64,000 nucleotides of DNA from Sporosarcina sp. ANT_H38. GTDB taxonomy: Bacteria; Bacillota; Bacilli; Bacillales_A; Planococcaceae. The notes under the pieces are model-generated. The model was not told where the DNA came from and searched no databases. It worked only from the letters and a program-made list of their open reading frames with translations. The position numbers were made by a program, and so were the translations under genes. Location of the stretch: contig NZ_VOBC01000004.1 in the NCBI RefSeq assembly GCF_008369195.1, positions 329,998 through 393,997 on the forward strand, written 5' to 3'. How positions within the stretch are numbered: position 1 is the stretch's first letter; every line of letters starts with the position of its first letter. Of this stretch, positions 8,727 through 18,618 are shown piece by piece.

Positions 8727-11600
8727 TCATTTAGAAACTTTTTCTGCATCTTCAATCATCATTTTCATTCTTTTTCGTTCACGCTCAAGAACTGGTTTTA
8801 AATAATAACCGGTATATGAAACTGTAGATTCCGCCACTTTCTCTGGAGTACCTGATGCGATAATTTGGCCGCCATTATCGCCTCCTTCAGGTCCTATGTC
8901 GATAATGTAATCTACGGTTTTAATGACGTCCAGGTTATGCTCAATAACAAGTACAGTATTTCCCGTATCGACTAGGCGCTGCAGGACGATTAGTAGTTTG
9001 CCAATATCGTGGACATGTAGACCTGTCGTCGGTTCGTCAAGAATATAAAACGACTTGCCATTGGAGCGTTTGTGCAACTCAGAAGCAAGTTTCACACGTT
9101 GCGCTTCACCGCCTGATAATGTTGTTGCCGGCTGGCCTAAATTAATATAACCTAGTCCAACATCAACAATCGTCTGGAGCTTACGGCTAATTTTAGGTAT
9201 ATTTTCAAAAAACACGAGTGCATCATCTACTGTCATAGCAAGTACGTCCGCTATGTTTTTTCCTTTATAGGTTACTTCTAGTGTTTCTCTATTATATCGT
9301 TTCCCATGACAAACTTCACAAGGTACATAGACGTCCGGTAAGAAGTGCATTTCGATTTTAATGATTCCATCGCCACGACAAGCTTCACAACGGCCACCCT
9401 TTACGTTAAAGCTGAAACGACCTTTTTTATACCCGCGAACTTTAGCTTCGTTAGTAGAAGCAAACATATCCCGTACATCATCAAACATGCCTGTATAAGT
9501 CGCTGGATTGGATCTTGGTGTACGCCCAATTGGAGACTGGTCGATTTCAATGACCTTTTCAAGTTCTTCAAGACCTATTGCTGATTTATACTGACCCGGT
9601 TTTTGCTTAGATCGATTCAGTTTCTGAGCAAGCACTTTGTAAAGAATTTGATTGATAAGTGTACTTTTCCCTGATCCTGAAACACCCGTTACAGCTATGA
9701 ATTGACCAAGTGGAATATCTACATTTACATTTTTTAAATTATTTTCTGATGCACCTTTAATGACGATTTTACGTCCATCCAGTTTGCGTCTTTCCATTGG
9801 AAGTGGGATAAACTTCTTGCCGCTCAAATATTGACCGGTCAGTGATTTTGGATCATTCATTACTTGGTCAGGTGTACCTGCCGAAACGATTTCTCCCCCC
9901 GCGACACCAGCGCCCGGTCCGATATCAATTAAATAATCGGCTGCCATCATCGTATCTTCATCATGTTCAACAACAATCAGTGTATTACCTATGTCGCGCA
10001 TACTCTTCAACGTACCTATGAGCCGGTCGTTATCTCGTTGATGAAGTCCAATAGATGGCTCATCTAAAATATATAGAACCCCTGTTAGTCTTGAGCCAAT
10101 TTGTGTGGCCAATCGAATGCGTTGTGCTTCTCCACCAGAAAGAGTTCCCGCCGCCCTAGATAATGACAAATAATCAAGTCCAACATTAATAAGGAATCCG
10201 AGCCGCTCTTCAATTTCACGCAAGATGAGTTTCGCAATTTGTGTATCTTTTTCAGATAGTACAAGGTTTTTGAAAAAATGGTCTGCTTCAGTAATAGACA
10301 GTTCCGTCACTTTCCCAATATGGACGCCATTCACTTTTACAGCGAGCGACTCTTCCTTCAAGCGATATCCAGCACATGTTGGACACGGACGTTGCGACAT
10401 ATACTTTTCCATTTGTTCACGGATATAATCCGAAGAAGTTTCTTTAAAACGACGTTCTACATTTGCCAAAACACCTTCAAAATGAATATTGTTATCCCGC
10501 GTACCCCCAAATTCATTCGTGTAACGGAATCGAATCTTTTCATCCTTCGAGCCGTTTAATATTTTGTCAAGTTCGTCGTCCGGCAATTCACTTATCGGTA
10601 CATCCATTGATATACCAAAGTGATCTGCAACAGTTTTTAAGAGCTCCGGATAGTATTGAGAACTTGTCGGTTCCCATGGCGCAATCGCATGATCTTTTAA
10701 TGACAGTGTTGGATCTGGCACAACCAATTCCGGGTCTACCTCGCGCTTCGTCCCTAGCCCATCACACTCCTGACAAGCACCAAACGGACTGTTGAACGAA
10801 AACATTCGTGGCTCGAGTTCTCCAATTGAAAAACCACAGATCGGGCAAGCATGATGTTCACTGAACAGGATTTCTTCCCCATCCATGACGTCGACCAAAA
10901 CGGTCCCATCCGCAAGACGAAGAGCCGATTCAAGTGAGTCGCTCAGGCGTGGCGCAATATCCTCCTTCATAACAATCCGATCGATGACAACTTCTATCGT
11001 ATGCTTCTTGTTTTTGTTCAATTCAATATTGTCGTCGAGATCTATAATTTCACCGTTGACACGTATTCGGACATACCCTTGTTTCTTAATATCTTCGATT
11101 AATTTCACATGCGTTCCTTTACGCCCCGAAACAATCGGTGCCAGAACTTGAATACGCGTACGTTCCGGTAATTTCATAAGGCGGTCAACCATTTGCTCAA
11201 TCGTTTGGGACGAAATTTCCGTTCCGTGAATCGGGCAGATTGGTTTGCCAACACGTGCATAAAGAAGACGGAGATAGTCGTATATTTCCGTGGCAGTTCC
11301 AACCGTCGAACGAGGATTGCGGCTCGTCGTCTTTTGATCAATTGAAATTGCCGGCGATAGCCCTTCAATGATATCTACATCTGGCTTGTCCATCTGACCT
11401 AAAAACTGTCGCGCATAAGAAGATAATGATTCAACGTACCTTCGCTGCCCTTCCGCGTAAATTGTATCGAAAGCGAGGGAGGATTTCCCTGACCCTGAAA
11501 GTCCTGTCATGACGACCAATTTGTCACGAGGAATATTTATATCAATGTTTTTCAAATTATTCGCACGTGCGCCTTGTATGATAATTTCTTTATTCTTCAT
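8727..11600 (-). CDS. uvrA: Excinuclease ABC subunit UvrA
   Basis: The 957-residue DNA-damage-recognition ATPase of nucleotide excision repair. Two ABC modules are visible: Walker A 'GLSGSGKSS' near residue 33 and 'GVSGSGKST' near residue 643, each with an ABC signature ('LSGGEAQR') and Walker B followed by 'DEPS/DEPT'. Two zinc modules are present, 'CPICG...CQEC' and 'CEACRG...CEVC'. It starts 7 nt after the uvrB stop, with GAGAGG before the ATG, so uvrB and uvrA form one SOS-regulated operon. Length and motifs are complete. Confidence 0.97.
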   Translation of the reverse strand: MKNKEIIIQGARANNLKNIDINIPRDKLVVMTGLSGSGKSSLAFDTIYAEGQRRYVESLSSYARQFLGQMDKPDVDIIEGLSPAISIDQKTTSRNPRSTVGTATEIYDYLRLLYARVGKPICPIHGTEISSQTIEQMVDRLMKLPERTRIQVLAPIVSGRKGTHVKLIEDIKKQGYVRIRVNGEIIDLDDNIELNKNKKHTIEVVIDRIVMKEDIAPRLSDSLESALRLADGTVLVDVMDGEEILFSEHHACPICGFSIGELEPRMFSFNSPFGACQECDGLGTKREVDPELVVPDPTLSLKDHAIAPWEPTSSQYYPELLKTVADHFGISMDVPISELPDDELDKILNGSKDEKIRFRYTNEFGGTRDNNIHFEGVLANVERRFKETSSDYIREQMEKYMSQRPCPTCAGYRLKEESLAVKVNGVHIGKVTELSITEADHFFKNLVLSEKDTQIAKLILREIEERLGFLINVGLDYLSLSRAAGTLSGGEAQRIRLATQIGSRLTGVLYILDEPSIGLHQRDNDRLIGTLKSMRDIGNTLIVVEHDEDTMMAADYLIDIGPGAGVAGGEIVSAGTPDQVMNDPKSLTGQYLSGKKFIPLPMERRKLDGRKIVIKGASENNLKNVNVDIPLGQFIAVTGVSGSGKSTLINQILYKVLAQKLNRSKQKPGQYKSAIGLEELEKVIEIDQSPIGRTPRSNPATYTGMFDDVRDMFASTNEAKVRGYKKGRFSFNVKGGRCEACRGDGIIKIEMHFLPDVYVPCEVCHGKRYNRETLEVTYKGKNIADVLAMTVDDALVFFENIPKISRKLQTIVDVGLGYINLGQPATTLSGGEAQRVKLASELHKRSNGKSFYILDEPTTGLHVHDIGKLLIVLQRLVDTGNTVLVIEHNLDVIKTVDYIIDIGPEGGDNGGQIIASGTPEKVAESTVSYTGYYLKPVLERERKRMKMMIEDAEKVSK

Positions 11601-11607
11601 AAATACC

Positions 11608-13590
11608 CTACCTCTCAGCCTTCAATTCCATGATTGTATCCCTTAGTTCAGCAGCTCGTTCGAAGTCGAGCGCTTTCGCGGCCTCTTTCATCTCTTTTTC
11701 CAAAGTTACAAGAAGCGTTGCTTTTTCGTCTTTAGTCAATTTCTTGCCGTGTGTTACTTTTTCTAAATAGGAAATCGCTTCTTCCGATACTGCCGTTGCA
11801 CGAATCACATCACGGATTTCTTTATTAATTGTCGTCGGTGTTATGCCATGCTCTTCATTATATTTTCGTTGAATATCCCGACGACGCTCCGTTTCACCTA
11901 TTGCTTTCGCCATAGAGTCCGTTATCCTATCAGCATATAAAATTACATGTCCATTGGAGTTACGGGCAGCGCGACCCATCGTCTGAATAAGTGCTCGCTC
12001 AGAACGAAGAAATCCTTCTTTATCTGCATCCAAGATCACAACAAGCGATACTTCAGGAATGTCTATCCCTTCCCTTAAGAGGTTAATCCCTACTAGGACA
12101 TCAAATGTCCCTATTCGCAGTTCCCGTAAAGTTTCAATTCGTTCAAGTGTTTTAATATCAGAATGAAGGTATTGAACTTTTATACCAATTTCTTTCAAGT
12201 AATCAGTCAAATCTTCGGACATTTTCTTTGTTAACGTTGTAATTAGAACACGTTCATTGTTTTTCGTCCGTTCTCTTATTTGGCCTATCAAATCATCAAT
12301 CTGCCCTTCAATCGGACGAATTTCAATTGTCGGATCTAGTAGACCAGTCGGCCGGATAATCTGTTGAATCATCTCGGGAGTATGCTCAATTTCGTAAGGG
12401 CCTGGTGTCGCAGAAACATAAATCGCTTCGTGGACATGGTCTTCGAATTCTTTGAATGTGAGCGGCCTGTTGTCGAGTGCTGAAGGTAGACGGAAACCAT
12501 GGTCAACAAGTACGTTTTTACGTGCCTGGTCACCGTTATACATACCTCGTATTTGTGGCAACGAGACATGACTTTCATCTACAATAATGAGAAAATCATC
12601 TGGGAAATAGTCAAGCAGTGTATACGGAGTCGCCCCAGCAGGACGGAGCGTTAAATGACGGGAATAGTTTTCAATACCTGAACAGAAGCCCATTTCCCTC
12701 ATCATTTCAAGATCATAACGTGTCCGCTGTTCAAGACGTTGCGCTTCCAACAGCTTGTCCTGAGCACGAAATTCTTTCAAACGTTCTTCCAGTTCAATTT
12801 CAATGTTTTCAATTGCTTTCACCATTTTTTCTTCGCCAGTAACAAAGTGAGAAGCTGGGAATATGGCAACGTGTTCACGTTCACCAAGGATTTCGCCTGT
12901 CAGTGAATCTACTTCGCGAATCCGTTCAATTTCATCACCGAAAAACTCGATACGTAAGCAATGTTCATCCTGGGATGCTGGCAAAAGTTCAACAACATCG
13001 CCGCGTACCCGGAACGTACCCCGAGTGAAGCTTATGTCATTCCGCTCATATTGAATATCTACAAATCTGCGTAGCAGTTCATTACGTCCTATTTCCATGC
13101 CTGGACGCAGAGATACAACATGTGCGCTGTATTCTTCTGGGGAACCTAGACCATAAATGCAGGAGACTGAGGCAACAATGAGCACGTCATTCCTTTCAAA
13201 TAAGGAAGATGTTGCAGAGTGACGTAATTTATCAATTTCGTCATTGATGCTTGAGTCTTTTTCAATAAAGGTGTCAGTATGAGCGATATAAGCTTCTGGC
13301 TGATAATAATCATAGAAACTCACAAAGTATTCAACTGCATTGTCAGGAAAAAACTCTTTAAATTCACTATATAATTGACCCGCTAATGTTTTGTTGTGCG
13401 CGATAACGAGAGTCGGTTTGTTAATTTCCGTCAATACATTCGAAACGGTAAATGTTTTTCCAGTCCCGGTTGCACCAAGCAGAGTTTGGTGCTTCTCACC
13501 TCGGTTATGTCCTTCTAATAATTGTGCGATTGCAGACGGCTGATCGCCTTGTGGTGTATAAGGGGCTTGCAAATTGAATTTTCCGACCAT
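11608..13590 (-). CDS. uvrB: Excinuclease ABC subunit UvrB
   Basis: The 660-residue helicase-like subunit that receives damaged DNA from UvrA and loads UvrC. Visible are Walker A 'GATGTGKT', the damage-probing beta-hairpin '[10 protein letters not shown]', the DESH box in 'IIVDESHVS', helicase motif VI 'QTMGRAARN', and a C-terminal UVR domain '[16 protein letters not shown]' for UvrC binding. The ATG at 13590 is preferred over the GTG 9 nt upstream because GAGGAGG lies 8 nt before it. A LexA-type box stands about 70 bp upstream. Confidence 0.97.
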   Translation of the reverse strand: MVGKFNLQAPYTPQGDQPSAIAQLLEGHNRGEKHQTLLGATGTGKTFTVSNVLTEINKPTLVIAHNKTLAGQLYSEFKEFFPDNAVEYFVSFYDYYQPEAYIAHTDTFIEKDSSINDEIDKLRHSATSSLFERNDVLIVASVSCIYGLGSPEEYSAHVVSLRPGMEIGRNELLRRFVDIQYERNDISFTRGTFRVRGDVVELLPASQDEHCLRIEFFGDEIERIREVDSLTGEILGEREHVAIFPASHFVTGEEKMVKAIENIEIELEERLKEFRAQDKLLEAQRLEQRTRYDLEMMREMGFCSGIENYSRHLTLRPAGATPYTLLDYFPDDFLIIVDESHVSLPQIRGMYNGDQARKNVLVDHGFRLPSALDNRPLTFKEFEDHVHEAIYVSATPGPYEIEHTPEMIQQIIRPTGLLDPTIEIRPIEGQIDDLIGQIRERTKNNERVLITTLTKKMSEDLTDYLKEIGIKVQYLHSDIKTLERIETLRELRIGTFDVLVGINLLREGIDIPEVSLVVILDADKEGFLRSERALIQTMGRAARNSNGHVILYADRITDSMAKAIGETERRRDIQRKYNEEHGITPTTINKEIRDVIRATAVSEEAISYLEKVTHGKKLTKDEKATLLVTLEKEMKEAAKALDFERAAELRDTIMELKAER

Positions 13591-13656
13591 CAGAAGCACC
13601 TCCTCTATCAGTTACATCTATCTTATCACTTTACCCATCTTTTGACGAGCAAAAAG

Positions 13657-13670
13657 CGAACGTACGTTTT
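13657..13670 (-). promoter_or_regulatory. LexA (SOS) box of uvrBA
   Basis: CGAACGTACGTTTT matches the Bacillus SOS box CGAACRNRYGTTYC at 13 of 14 positions. It lies about 67 bp upstream of the uvrB start, as expected for an SOS-controlled uvrBA operon. Confidence 0.8.
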
Positions 13671-13702
13671 TTCACTAATTTCCCCTTTTATAAACACACA
13701 GA

Positions 13703-13740
13703 GAAAAACGCTGCATGTCTATTCAACATGTAGCGTTCTT
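13703..13740 (-). terminator. Terminator after IDEAL-domain gene
   Basis: On the minus strand AACGCTACATGTTGAA and the matching half ACATGCAGCGTT form a stem followed by GTTTTTCTC. It separates the 78-aa gene from uvrB. Confidence 0.65.
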
Positions 13741-13747
13741 TCATTTT

Positions 13748-13984
13748 TCAATCATTCTCTTCAAGTTTACCAAGTCTTTCGGAATACATTAGGAATGCGC
13801 TTTCATCCCGACAATCAAGCGCAACATCAATTAACCTCATGATTCTACTCTTTGTTTGCTCTCTGTGTAAATGTTTCAAAAAAAGGTCCAAATAAATTTC
13901 ATTCAGCAGTTTTTCCGCTTGGAGCGAAGAACTGTTTTTCCCTACAGCTTTCAAGAACTCGGCATATGAATAATTATTCTCCAT
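13748..13984 (-). CDS. Small IDEAL-domain protein
   Basis: A 78-residue protein whose second half, 'SRIMRLIDVALDCRDESAFL' followed by 'MYSERL', fits the IDEAL domain (pattern I-D-x-A-L-x-x-x-D-E-x-x-F). This short helical module is found at the ends of several Firmicute proteins such as YpiB and its molecular role is not settled. The ATG at 13984 has AGGGG 8 nt before it; a GTG 9 nt upstream is less well placed. It is monocistronic upstream of uvrB on the same strand. No membrane segment is seen. The function is unknown. Confidence 0.7.
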   Translation of the reverse strand: MENNYSYAEFLKAVGKNSSSLQAEKLLNEIYLDLFLKHLHREQTKSRIMRLIDVALDCRDESAFLMYSERLGKLEEND

Positions 13985-14082
13985 CCCTATCACCCCTGAT
14001 GCCTTTTATTTAGTATATCTAATTTCAGAGATAAGTTGCAACGTTTATTGGAATATTCTATATTTTTATTTAGTCATATTTA

Positions 14083-14573
14083 ACAAAGAAAAGCGTAAGT
14101 CGCCGTTTAGCCCCGACAAGCATAAGACAGACCTGCGAAGCGGCGTTCTTTGCCGCACAGTAGGGCTGACTTATGACTCGAGGGGCTGGCGCATGGAGCC
14201 TAGACAAAGAAAAGCGTAAGGCGCCGTTTAGCCCCGACAAGCATAAGACAGACCTGCGGAGCGGCGTTCTTTGCCGCACAGTAGGGCTGACTTATGACTC
14301 GAGAGGCTGGCGCATGGAGCCTAGACAAAGAAAAGCGTAAGGCGCCGTTTAGCCCCGACAAGCATAAGACAGACCTGCGAAGCGGCGTTCTTTGCCGCAC
14401 AGTAGGGCTGACTTATGACTCGAGGGGCTGGCGCATGGAGCCTAGACAAAAGAAAAGCGTAAGGCGCCGTTTAGCCCCGACAAGCGTAAGACAGACCTGC
14501 GGAGCGGCGTTCTTTGCCGCACAGCGGGGCTAACTTAAGTCTCGAGAGGCTGGCGCATGGAGCCTAGACAAAG
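14083..14573. repeat. Four tandem 121-bp repeat units (family A)
   Basis: Four near-identical units begin at 14083, 14204, 14325 and 14446, with period 121 (the last 122). Each runs from 'ACAAAGAAAAGCGTAAG' to 'GGCTGGCGCATGGAGCCTAG' and contains the hairpin GCGGCGTTCTTTGCCGC. Differences between units are single bases (GAAGCGG/GGAGCGG, GAGGGGC/GAGAGGC). Frames within it are repeats of one another and not genes. It differs from a CRISPR array, since the whole unit repeats without unique spacers. Confidence 0.9.
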
Positions 14574-14600
14574 AAAAAATATATTCCTTTATTATAAAGA

Positions 14601-14637
14601 AATGTCCCGCCTGCAATTGATTGCAAACGGGACGACT
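14601..14637 (-). terminator. Terminator of ecsAB
   Basis: On the minus strand GTCCCGTTTGCAAT pairs with ATTGCAGGCGGGAC and is followed by a T-rich stretch. It starts just after the ecsB stop. Confidence 0.7.
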
Positions 14638-14641
14638 TTTG

Positions 14642-15853
14642 TTATTCATATTCTTTTTTCTCTCCAGTCAATCTGATCGTTGCCTCGGAGATAATAAGGA
14701 TGACAGCCCCTAAAAGTAAAGGAGTTACAGACATTCCGTAAAGGTACAGTGCAGCACAAATAACTACCGCCGCCTGAATCCACTGGACTGCTCGAACGGT
14801 TCTATTAATCGCAACAGTACGGGTGTTTTCCTTTTCAGGAAACAGCACATCCATCCTGAAATCGTCCCCCGCCCGCAATGCATGAATAAGTTGGACGGCA
14901 GAGGCAAATGCAAGCGCTCCTGCAAAAATGAAAACGACAATCGGGAACGGGATGAAAATCGCTCCTAGTGCTGATAAAGCAGTGAGCCTTACCCATAACC
15001 AAAAAATATCATCTGTGCGTATAAATGTGCGTCTGATTAAATACGTTTGTGCACCAGGCTTACCGAAATTCGGGGATCCCATCGCAAAACCGAGCCATGC
15101 TCTTCTGCTAACGGAACCTTTCAAATGTGGGACGTCTGTGAAGTAGTTAGCAAAACGGTAAAAACGCATCATCCGATTTTGTTCGAGTGAAATGAAGTGA
15201 TCGTAAGGGAATGGTTTTAGCATCCTCTTTTTTCTCCAATAGAAGTTGTACATTATAATGAGTACGCCAATAATCGGAAGAATAAGAGGACTTCCTACAA
15301 GACCCGCATAAACTACGAATCCCGCCAATAAAAACCGAACCGTTCGATCTAGCCAAATCCATTTTCCATCCAAAGCATGTCTTAAATTATATTCGGACTC
15401 GATGAATATCCACTTAATGAGCAACATGAAAATGGCAAGGATGATATACTCCATCTTCGATCCGGTACCGGTAGCCGAAAGTAATGGCAACGCTACAATG
15501 TATAAAATAAATGGTAATGGCAATTGTGAATAGAAGCTCCAACTCAATGACCGTTTCATATACGTCATAAGTTTTTGTTCCAGTGGCAGGAAATAAACCG
15601 TATCCGCCGGTTTCAATAGTGTCACCGGTGGCGAATAGGCGAGCGCTAGTCCAAGTATGATAGCCGTCAGTAGCGCCGCTGGGAACTCTGCTGGTACTTC
15701 CTTCAACCATTCACTGTACGTATAGCCCCCCGCTCCAATTGTGAAAACGAGAACGATTGCCAAATGGCCTGTAAATACATATTTTAAATACTTTTGGAGC
15801 TCGGTTATATAATGGACAAACCGGGTTCCCCATATTTCACGCAAATTGTTCAT
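14642..15853 (-). CDS. ecsB: EcsB, ABC exporter membrane subunit
   Basis: A 403-residue polytopic membrane protein with clustered hydrophobic segments throughout. It is the partner of the EcsA ATPase immediately upstream (17-nt overlap). In B. subtilis EcsAB affects protein secretion, competence and intramembrane protease RasP activity; the transported substrate is debated, with a role in peptide-pheromone or lipid handling discussed. The second ATG (15853) is chosen because AGAGGA lies 8 nt before it. The family length is about 400 residues. The order ecsA-ecsB with hit divergent matches B. subtilis. Confidence 0.9.
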   Translation of the reverse strand: MNNLREIWGTRFVHYITELQKYLKYVFTGHLAIVLVFTIGAGGYTYSEWLKEVPAEFPAALLTAIILGLALAYSPPVTLLKPADTVYFLPLEQKLMTYMKRSLSWSFYSQLPLPFILYIVALPLLSATGTGSKMEYIILAIFMLLIKWIFIESEYNLRHALDGKWIWLDRTVRFLLAGFVVYAGLVGSPLILPIIGVLIIMYNFYWRKKRMLKPFPYDHFISLEQNRMMRFYRFANYFTDVPHLKGSVSRRAWLGFAMGSPNFGKPGAQTYLIRRTFIRTDDIFWLWVRLTALSALGAIFIPFPIVVFIFAGALAFASAVQLIHALRAGDDFRMDVLFPEKENTRTVAINRTVRAVQWIQAAVVICAALYLYGMSVTPLLLGAVILIISEATIRLTGEKKEYE

Positions 15854-16586
15854 TGTCATGTTCCTCTGTCATCGCGATATATAAGTCATCTAGTGATGCT
15901 CCTGGACGCCCGAATGCTTTTCTTAAGTCATCCATCGTCCCTTCTGCTCGCACCCGTCCTTCATGCAGTAAAATGATTCTGTCGCAATGTTTTTCAGCGG
16001 TCGACAATACGTGCGTTGACATGAGAATTGAAGCCCCGTTTTCTGTTCTTTGCGTCATTTGCTCTAAAAGTGATTTAATGCCGATTGGATCGAGACCGAC
16101 AAATGGTTCATCGATAATGTATAAAGAAGGGTTAACAAGGAAGGCACACATGATCATTACTTTTTGACGCATCCCTTTTGAAAAATGTGCCGGGAACCAG
16201 TTTAATCGCTTCTCCATCCGGAATTCTCGCAATAACTCATCCGAACGCGCTTCAAACACTTCTTTATCAAGGTCGTATGCCATCGCAGTCAGTTCAAGAT
16301 GTTCCCTAAGCGTCAACTCTTCATAAAGTATCGGCGTTTCAGGAATATAAGTGAACGCTTTCCTATACTTTTCTGGATTTTCACTGAATGTCACACCGTT
16401 GACACGGATTTCTCCTTTATGAGGATTCATTAATCCGATAATATGTTTAATGGTTGTACTTTTCCCTGCTCCATTTAGTCCGATAAGACCAACTAACTCA
16501 CCATGTCCGATGTTAAATGATAAATCATACAGAACGGGTTTACGTGTGTAACCGCCTGTTACGTCTTGTAATTCAAGAATTTCCAT
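15837..16586 (-). CDS. ecsA: EcsA, ABC exporter ATPase
   Basis: A 249-residue ABC ATPase. Walker A is 'GLNGAGKST' near residue 37, the signature is the variant 'FSKGMRQK', Walker B is 'SLYIIDEPFVGLD', and the H-loop is in 'MSTHVLSTAEKH'. It powers EcsB, encoded in the next overlapping gene. The ATG at 16586 is chosen since GGAGG is 6 nt before it; the ATG 6 nt upstream touches the ribosome site. It is divergent from hit across a repeat-containing intergenic region, the arrangement known from B. subtilis. Confidence 0.93.
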   Translation of the reverse strand: MEILELQDVTGGYTRKPVLYDLSFNIGHGELVGLIGLNGAGKSTTIKHIIGLMNPHKGEIRVNGVTFSENPEKYRKAFTYIPETPILYEELTLREHLELTAMAYDLDKEVFEARSDELLREFRMEKRLNWFPAHFSKGMRQKVMIMCAFLVNPSLYIIDEPFVGLDPIGIKSLLEQMTQRTENGASILMSTHVLSTAEKHCDRIILLHEGRVRAEGTMDDLRKAFGRPGASLDDLYIAMTEEHDNEQFA

Positions 16587-16650
16587 ATCCATCCTCCATT
16601 CTTCTATTCATATTAGCAAAAAATGGCTCAAAAAGCTTTTCCCTTCATAC

Positions 16651-16791
16651 AACTATATAGATTGAATGTAGGATTGCATTGAATAACGCTTGGGCCTACA
16701 GGACGCCGTGTAGCGAACTAAGACTGCCTTCCTTTACCTGTATTGCGCCTACGCTAGTTTATATACCGCCTTCAATATTTCAACCTATATC
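16651..16791. repeat. Family C repeat copy (diverged)
   Basis: The copy begins 'ATATAGATTGAATGTAGG', contains 'GCATTGAATAACGC' and 'CGCCTACGCTAGTTTA' and ends 'TTTCAACCTATAT', keeping the TTGAA...TTCAA termini of family C. It lies between ecsA and hit. Confidence 0.55.
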
Positions 16792-16837
16792 TGAAATTAT
16801 GCTACACTTGTCCCATTCATGAAAAGGAGTGTTGAAA

Positions 16838-17263
16838 ATGACTGAATGTATTTTTTGTAAAATCATTGAAGGAACGATACCTAGCGTAAAAATCTACGAA
16901 GATGAGCATGTACTCGCCTTCATGAATATTGCGCCTGTAACGAAAGGGCATGCCCTTCTTATCCCGAAAACACATCGTGAAAATATATATGATTTAACTG
17001 CAGAAGAAGCAGCTCAGCTGTTTTCTGTCGCACCACAAATCGCCAATGCCCTTAAAGATGAATTCGCACCAGCAGGTATGAATCTTCTTCAAAACAATGG
17101 TACACATGCAGGTCAAGCCGTTTTCCACTACCATCTGCATTTCATCCCGCGTTACGATGAGACTGATGGGTTCAAACCGACATTTGAGACGATGGAATCC
17201 GAATCAAGTTCTGAACGCATTCAAGAAATCGCAGTTGGTATTCGTGCAAAGTTACAAAAATAA
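16838..17263 (+). CDS. hit: HIT-family nucleotide hydrolase Hit
   Basis: A 141-residue histidine-triad protein. The active-site motif H-x-H-x-H-x-x is 'FHYHLHFIPR' near residue 98, and the N-terminus 'CIFCKIIEG' carries the usual Cys pair. HIT enzymes hydrolyse AMP-linked conjugates such as adenosine phosphoramidates. AAAAGGAG stands 8 nt before the ATG at 16838; an in-frame GTG 9 nt upstream overlaps that site. It is divergent from ecsA and upstream of trpP, as in B. subtilis. Confidence 0.93.
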   Translation: MTECIFCKIIEGTIPSVKIYEDEHVLAFMNIAPVTKGHALLIPKTHRENIYDLTAEEAAQLFSVAPQIANALKDEFAPAGMNLLQNNGTHAGQAVFHYHLHFIPRYDETDGFKPTFETMESESSSERIQEIAVGIRAKLQK

Positions 17264-17356
17264 GCTTGCTAATTGTCTGAATACCGTGTAAAATTAATAA
17301 TAAGTTTTTCGCTGTCGATCATGAGGATACGATAGGAGAAACTCAAAATACCTGAC

Positions 17357-17374
17357 GAGCTGAGGAGAGATTAG
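17357..17374 (+). promoter_or_regulatory. Putative TRAP-binding NAG repeats over the trpP ribosome site
   Basis: Four triplets GAG-GAG-GAG-TAG occur at 17357, 17362, 17367 and 17372, spaced exactly 2 nt apart and ending 2 nt before the ATG. They cover the ribosome-binding site (GAGGAGAG). Further GAG/TAG triplets lie upstream near 17322-17336. In B. subtilis TRAP represses trpP translation through just such triplets when tryptophan is high. The site is inferred by pattern and position. Confidence 0.55.
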
Positions 17375-17376
17375 AA

Positions 17377-17901
17377 ATGAAAACGAAAAGTCTTGTGTTA
17401 ATGTCTTTATTAACTGCAGTAGGTGCTGCACTGTATCTGATTATTCCCCCGATTGCTGGAGGAATGAAACCGGATTTCATGCTGACAATGATGTTTATCG
17501 GGATATTACTGTTTCCTGAAGTGCGCAATGTATTTTTACTTGGAATGACAACAGGTCTGCTTTCGGGAATGTTTTCATCCCTACCAGGAAGTTTAATTCC
17601 AAACGTCATTGATAAACTAATCACCGCTTTCGTAATCTATGCGATTATCATCACATTTAAAAAGATTGCTGGAAACCTAGTTGCGGCTTCTGTCGTTGCA
17701 GGGCTAGGTACGTTATTATCGGGGAGCATCTTCCTTTCCGTTGCAATTTTTATATTCGGTATAAACTTGCCGTTCAAGGCATTATTCCTGTCAGTTGTAC
17801 TTCCTGCTGTTGCGCTAAACGGAATTGCATTTTTCTTGATTTACCCAATTGTTACCGGCTTGGTCAAACGATCATCGTTTAAAACTGCATTATCCAATTA
17901 A
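17377..17901 (+). CDS. trpP: Tryptophan transporter TrpP
   Basis: A 174-residue membrane protein with five to six hydrophobic segments. It resembles B. subtilis TrpP (YhaG), the proposed tryptophan uptake protein: 'LYLIIPPIAGGMKPDFMLTM' near residue 20, 'LIPNVIDKLITAFVIY' near residue 74. It lies directly after hit, as in B. subtilis, and a TRAP-like set of triplets covers its ribosome site, which supports regulation by tryptophan. A terminator follows at 17913. It acts in the cytoplasmic membrane. Confidence 0.88.
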   Translation: MKTKSLVLMSLLTAVGAALYLIIPPIAGGMKPDFMLTMMFIGILLFPEVRNVFLLGMTTGLLSGMFSSLPGSLIPNVIDKLITAFVIYAIIITFKKIAGNLVAASVVAGLGTLLSGSIFLSVAIFIFGINLPFKALFLSVVLPAVALNGIAFFLIYPIVTGLVKRSSFKTALSN

Positions 17902-17912
17902 TATTACGGTTA

Positions 17913-17945
17913 AAGCTTTCCGTCTCCATGAGGAGAGCTTTTTTG
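17913..17945 (+). terminator. Terminator of trpP
   Basis: AAAGCT and CTCC pair with GGAG and AGCTTT around a short loop, with a bulge on the 5' side; a run of six T follows. It lies 12 nt after the trpP stop. Confidence 0.6.
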
Positions 17946-18025
17946 ATTGCTCAGGCTTCTATTAAATGTTTTAATTAAACTATAATAAGGAATACTGTTC
18001 ACAAGAGAAAGGAGTGCTTAAGACA

Positions 18026-18388
18026 ATGAAAGCATCTACATTTTTCATCGGACTTGCGGCTGGTTCAGTTGCTGCCGCTGTTACGGTATTGTATTCAACT
18101 CCCCAATCAGGAAGCCAACTTCGGACATCCGTCAAGGACGCATCAAGCGACATGAAGGAAATGTTCAAAGAAGTGAAAGTAAAAGTCGATGATTTAAAAG
18201 AATCCATCTCTCACCTTACAAAAGAAGCAAAAGAAACTGTTCCTACAGCAATCGAAGATATTAAAGGTTCAGTTGAAAAGTGGCAACAATCTACAGAATC
18301 AAATAAGGAACGAATGGAAAAAGAAATTGCAGCAATCCAAACTGCCCTTGAGGAGCTCGAACAGAACATCGCAGCCCATCAGAAATAA
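18026..18388 (+). CDS. yhaH: YhaH-like YtxH-domain protein
   Basis: A 120-residue protein with an N-terminal hydrophobic segment (residues 4-24, 'STFFIGLAAGSVAAAVTVLY') and a long charged helical tail rich in K, E and Q. This is the YtxH-type architecture of membrane-anchored general-stress proteins. Its position between trpP and hpr matches B. subtilis yhaH. AAAGGAG precedes the ATG at 18026. No catalytic motif is visible. It has its own terminator (18417-18494). The biochemical role is unknown. Confidence 0.75.
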   Translation: MKASTFFIGLAAGSVAAAVTVLYSTPQSGSQLRTSVKDASSDMKEMFKEVKVKVDDLKESISHLTKEAKETVPTAIEDIKGSVEKWQQSTESNKERMEKEIAAIQTALEELEQNIAAHQK

Positions 18389-18416
18389 ATTTAATAGCAA
18401 ATGCGATCCACCTTTT

Positions 18417-18494
18417 GGAATGCAGTCAACTTCCCACTAAAATGCCTACACTAAATAGGTTGTCATAAGTGGAAAGGACTGCATTCCTTATTTT
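18417..18494 (+). terminator. Terminator of yhaH
   Basis: GGAATGCAGTC (18417-18427) pairs with GACTGCATTCC (18478-18488), with the inner halves TTCCCACT/AGTGGAA adding to the stem; TTATTTTT follows. Confidence 0.65.
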
Positions 18495-18618
18495 TATGCC
18501 AACTTTTAATTCAACATCATTATTGAATTGCAAGCTTTTTTGCAATTCTTACTTTTCTCTTCTTTGCTTTCCTGCTATAATAAAAGAAACGGAAAAATAT
18601 AGAAAGAAGGTGTTTCCA

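Noticed and set aside
14070..14533. Overlapping open frames on both strands in the 121-bp array
   Set aside because: They repeat with the array, have no ribosome sites and start inside the repeat unit; they are by-products of repeated DNA.
14083..14573. CRISPR array
   Set aside because: The whole 121-bp unit repeats; there are no unique spacers, and no cas genes are present.
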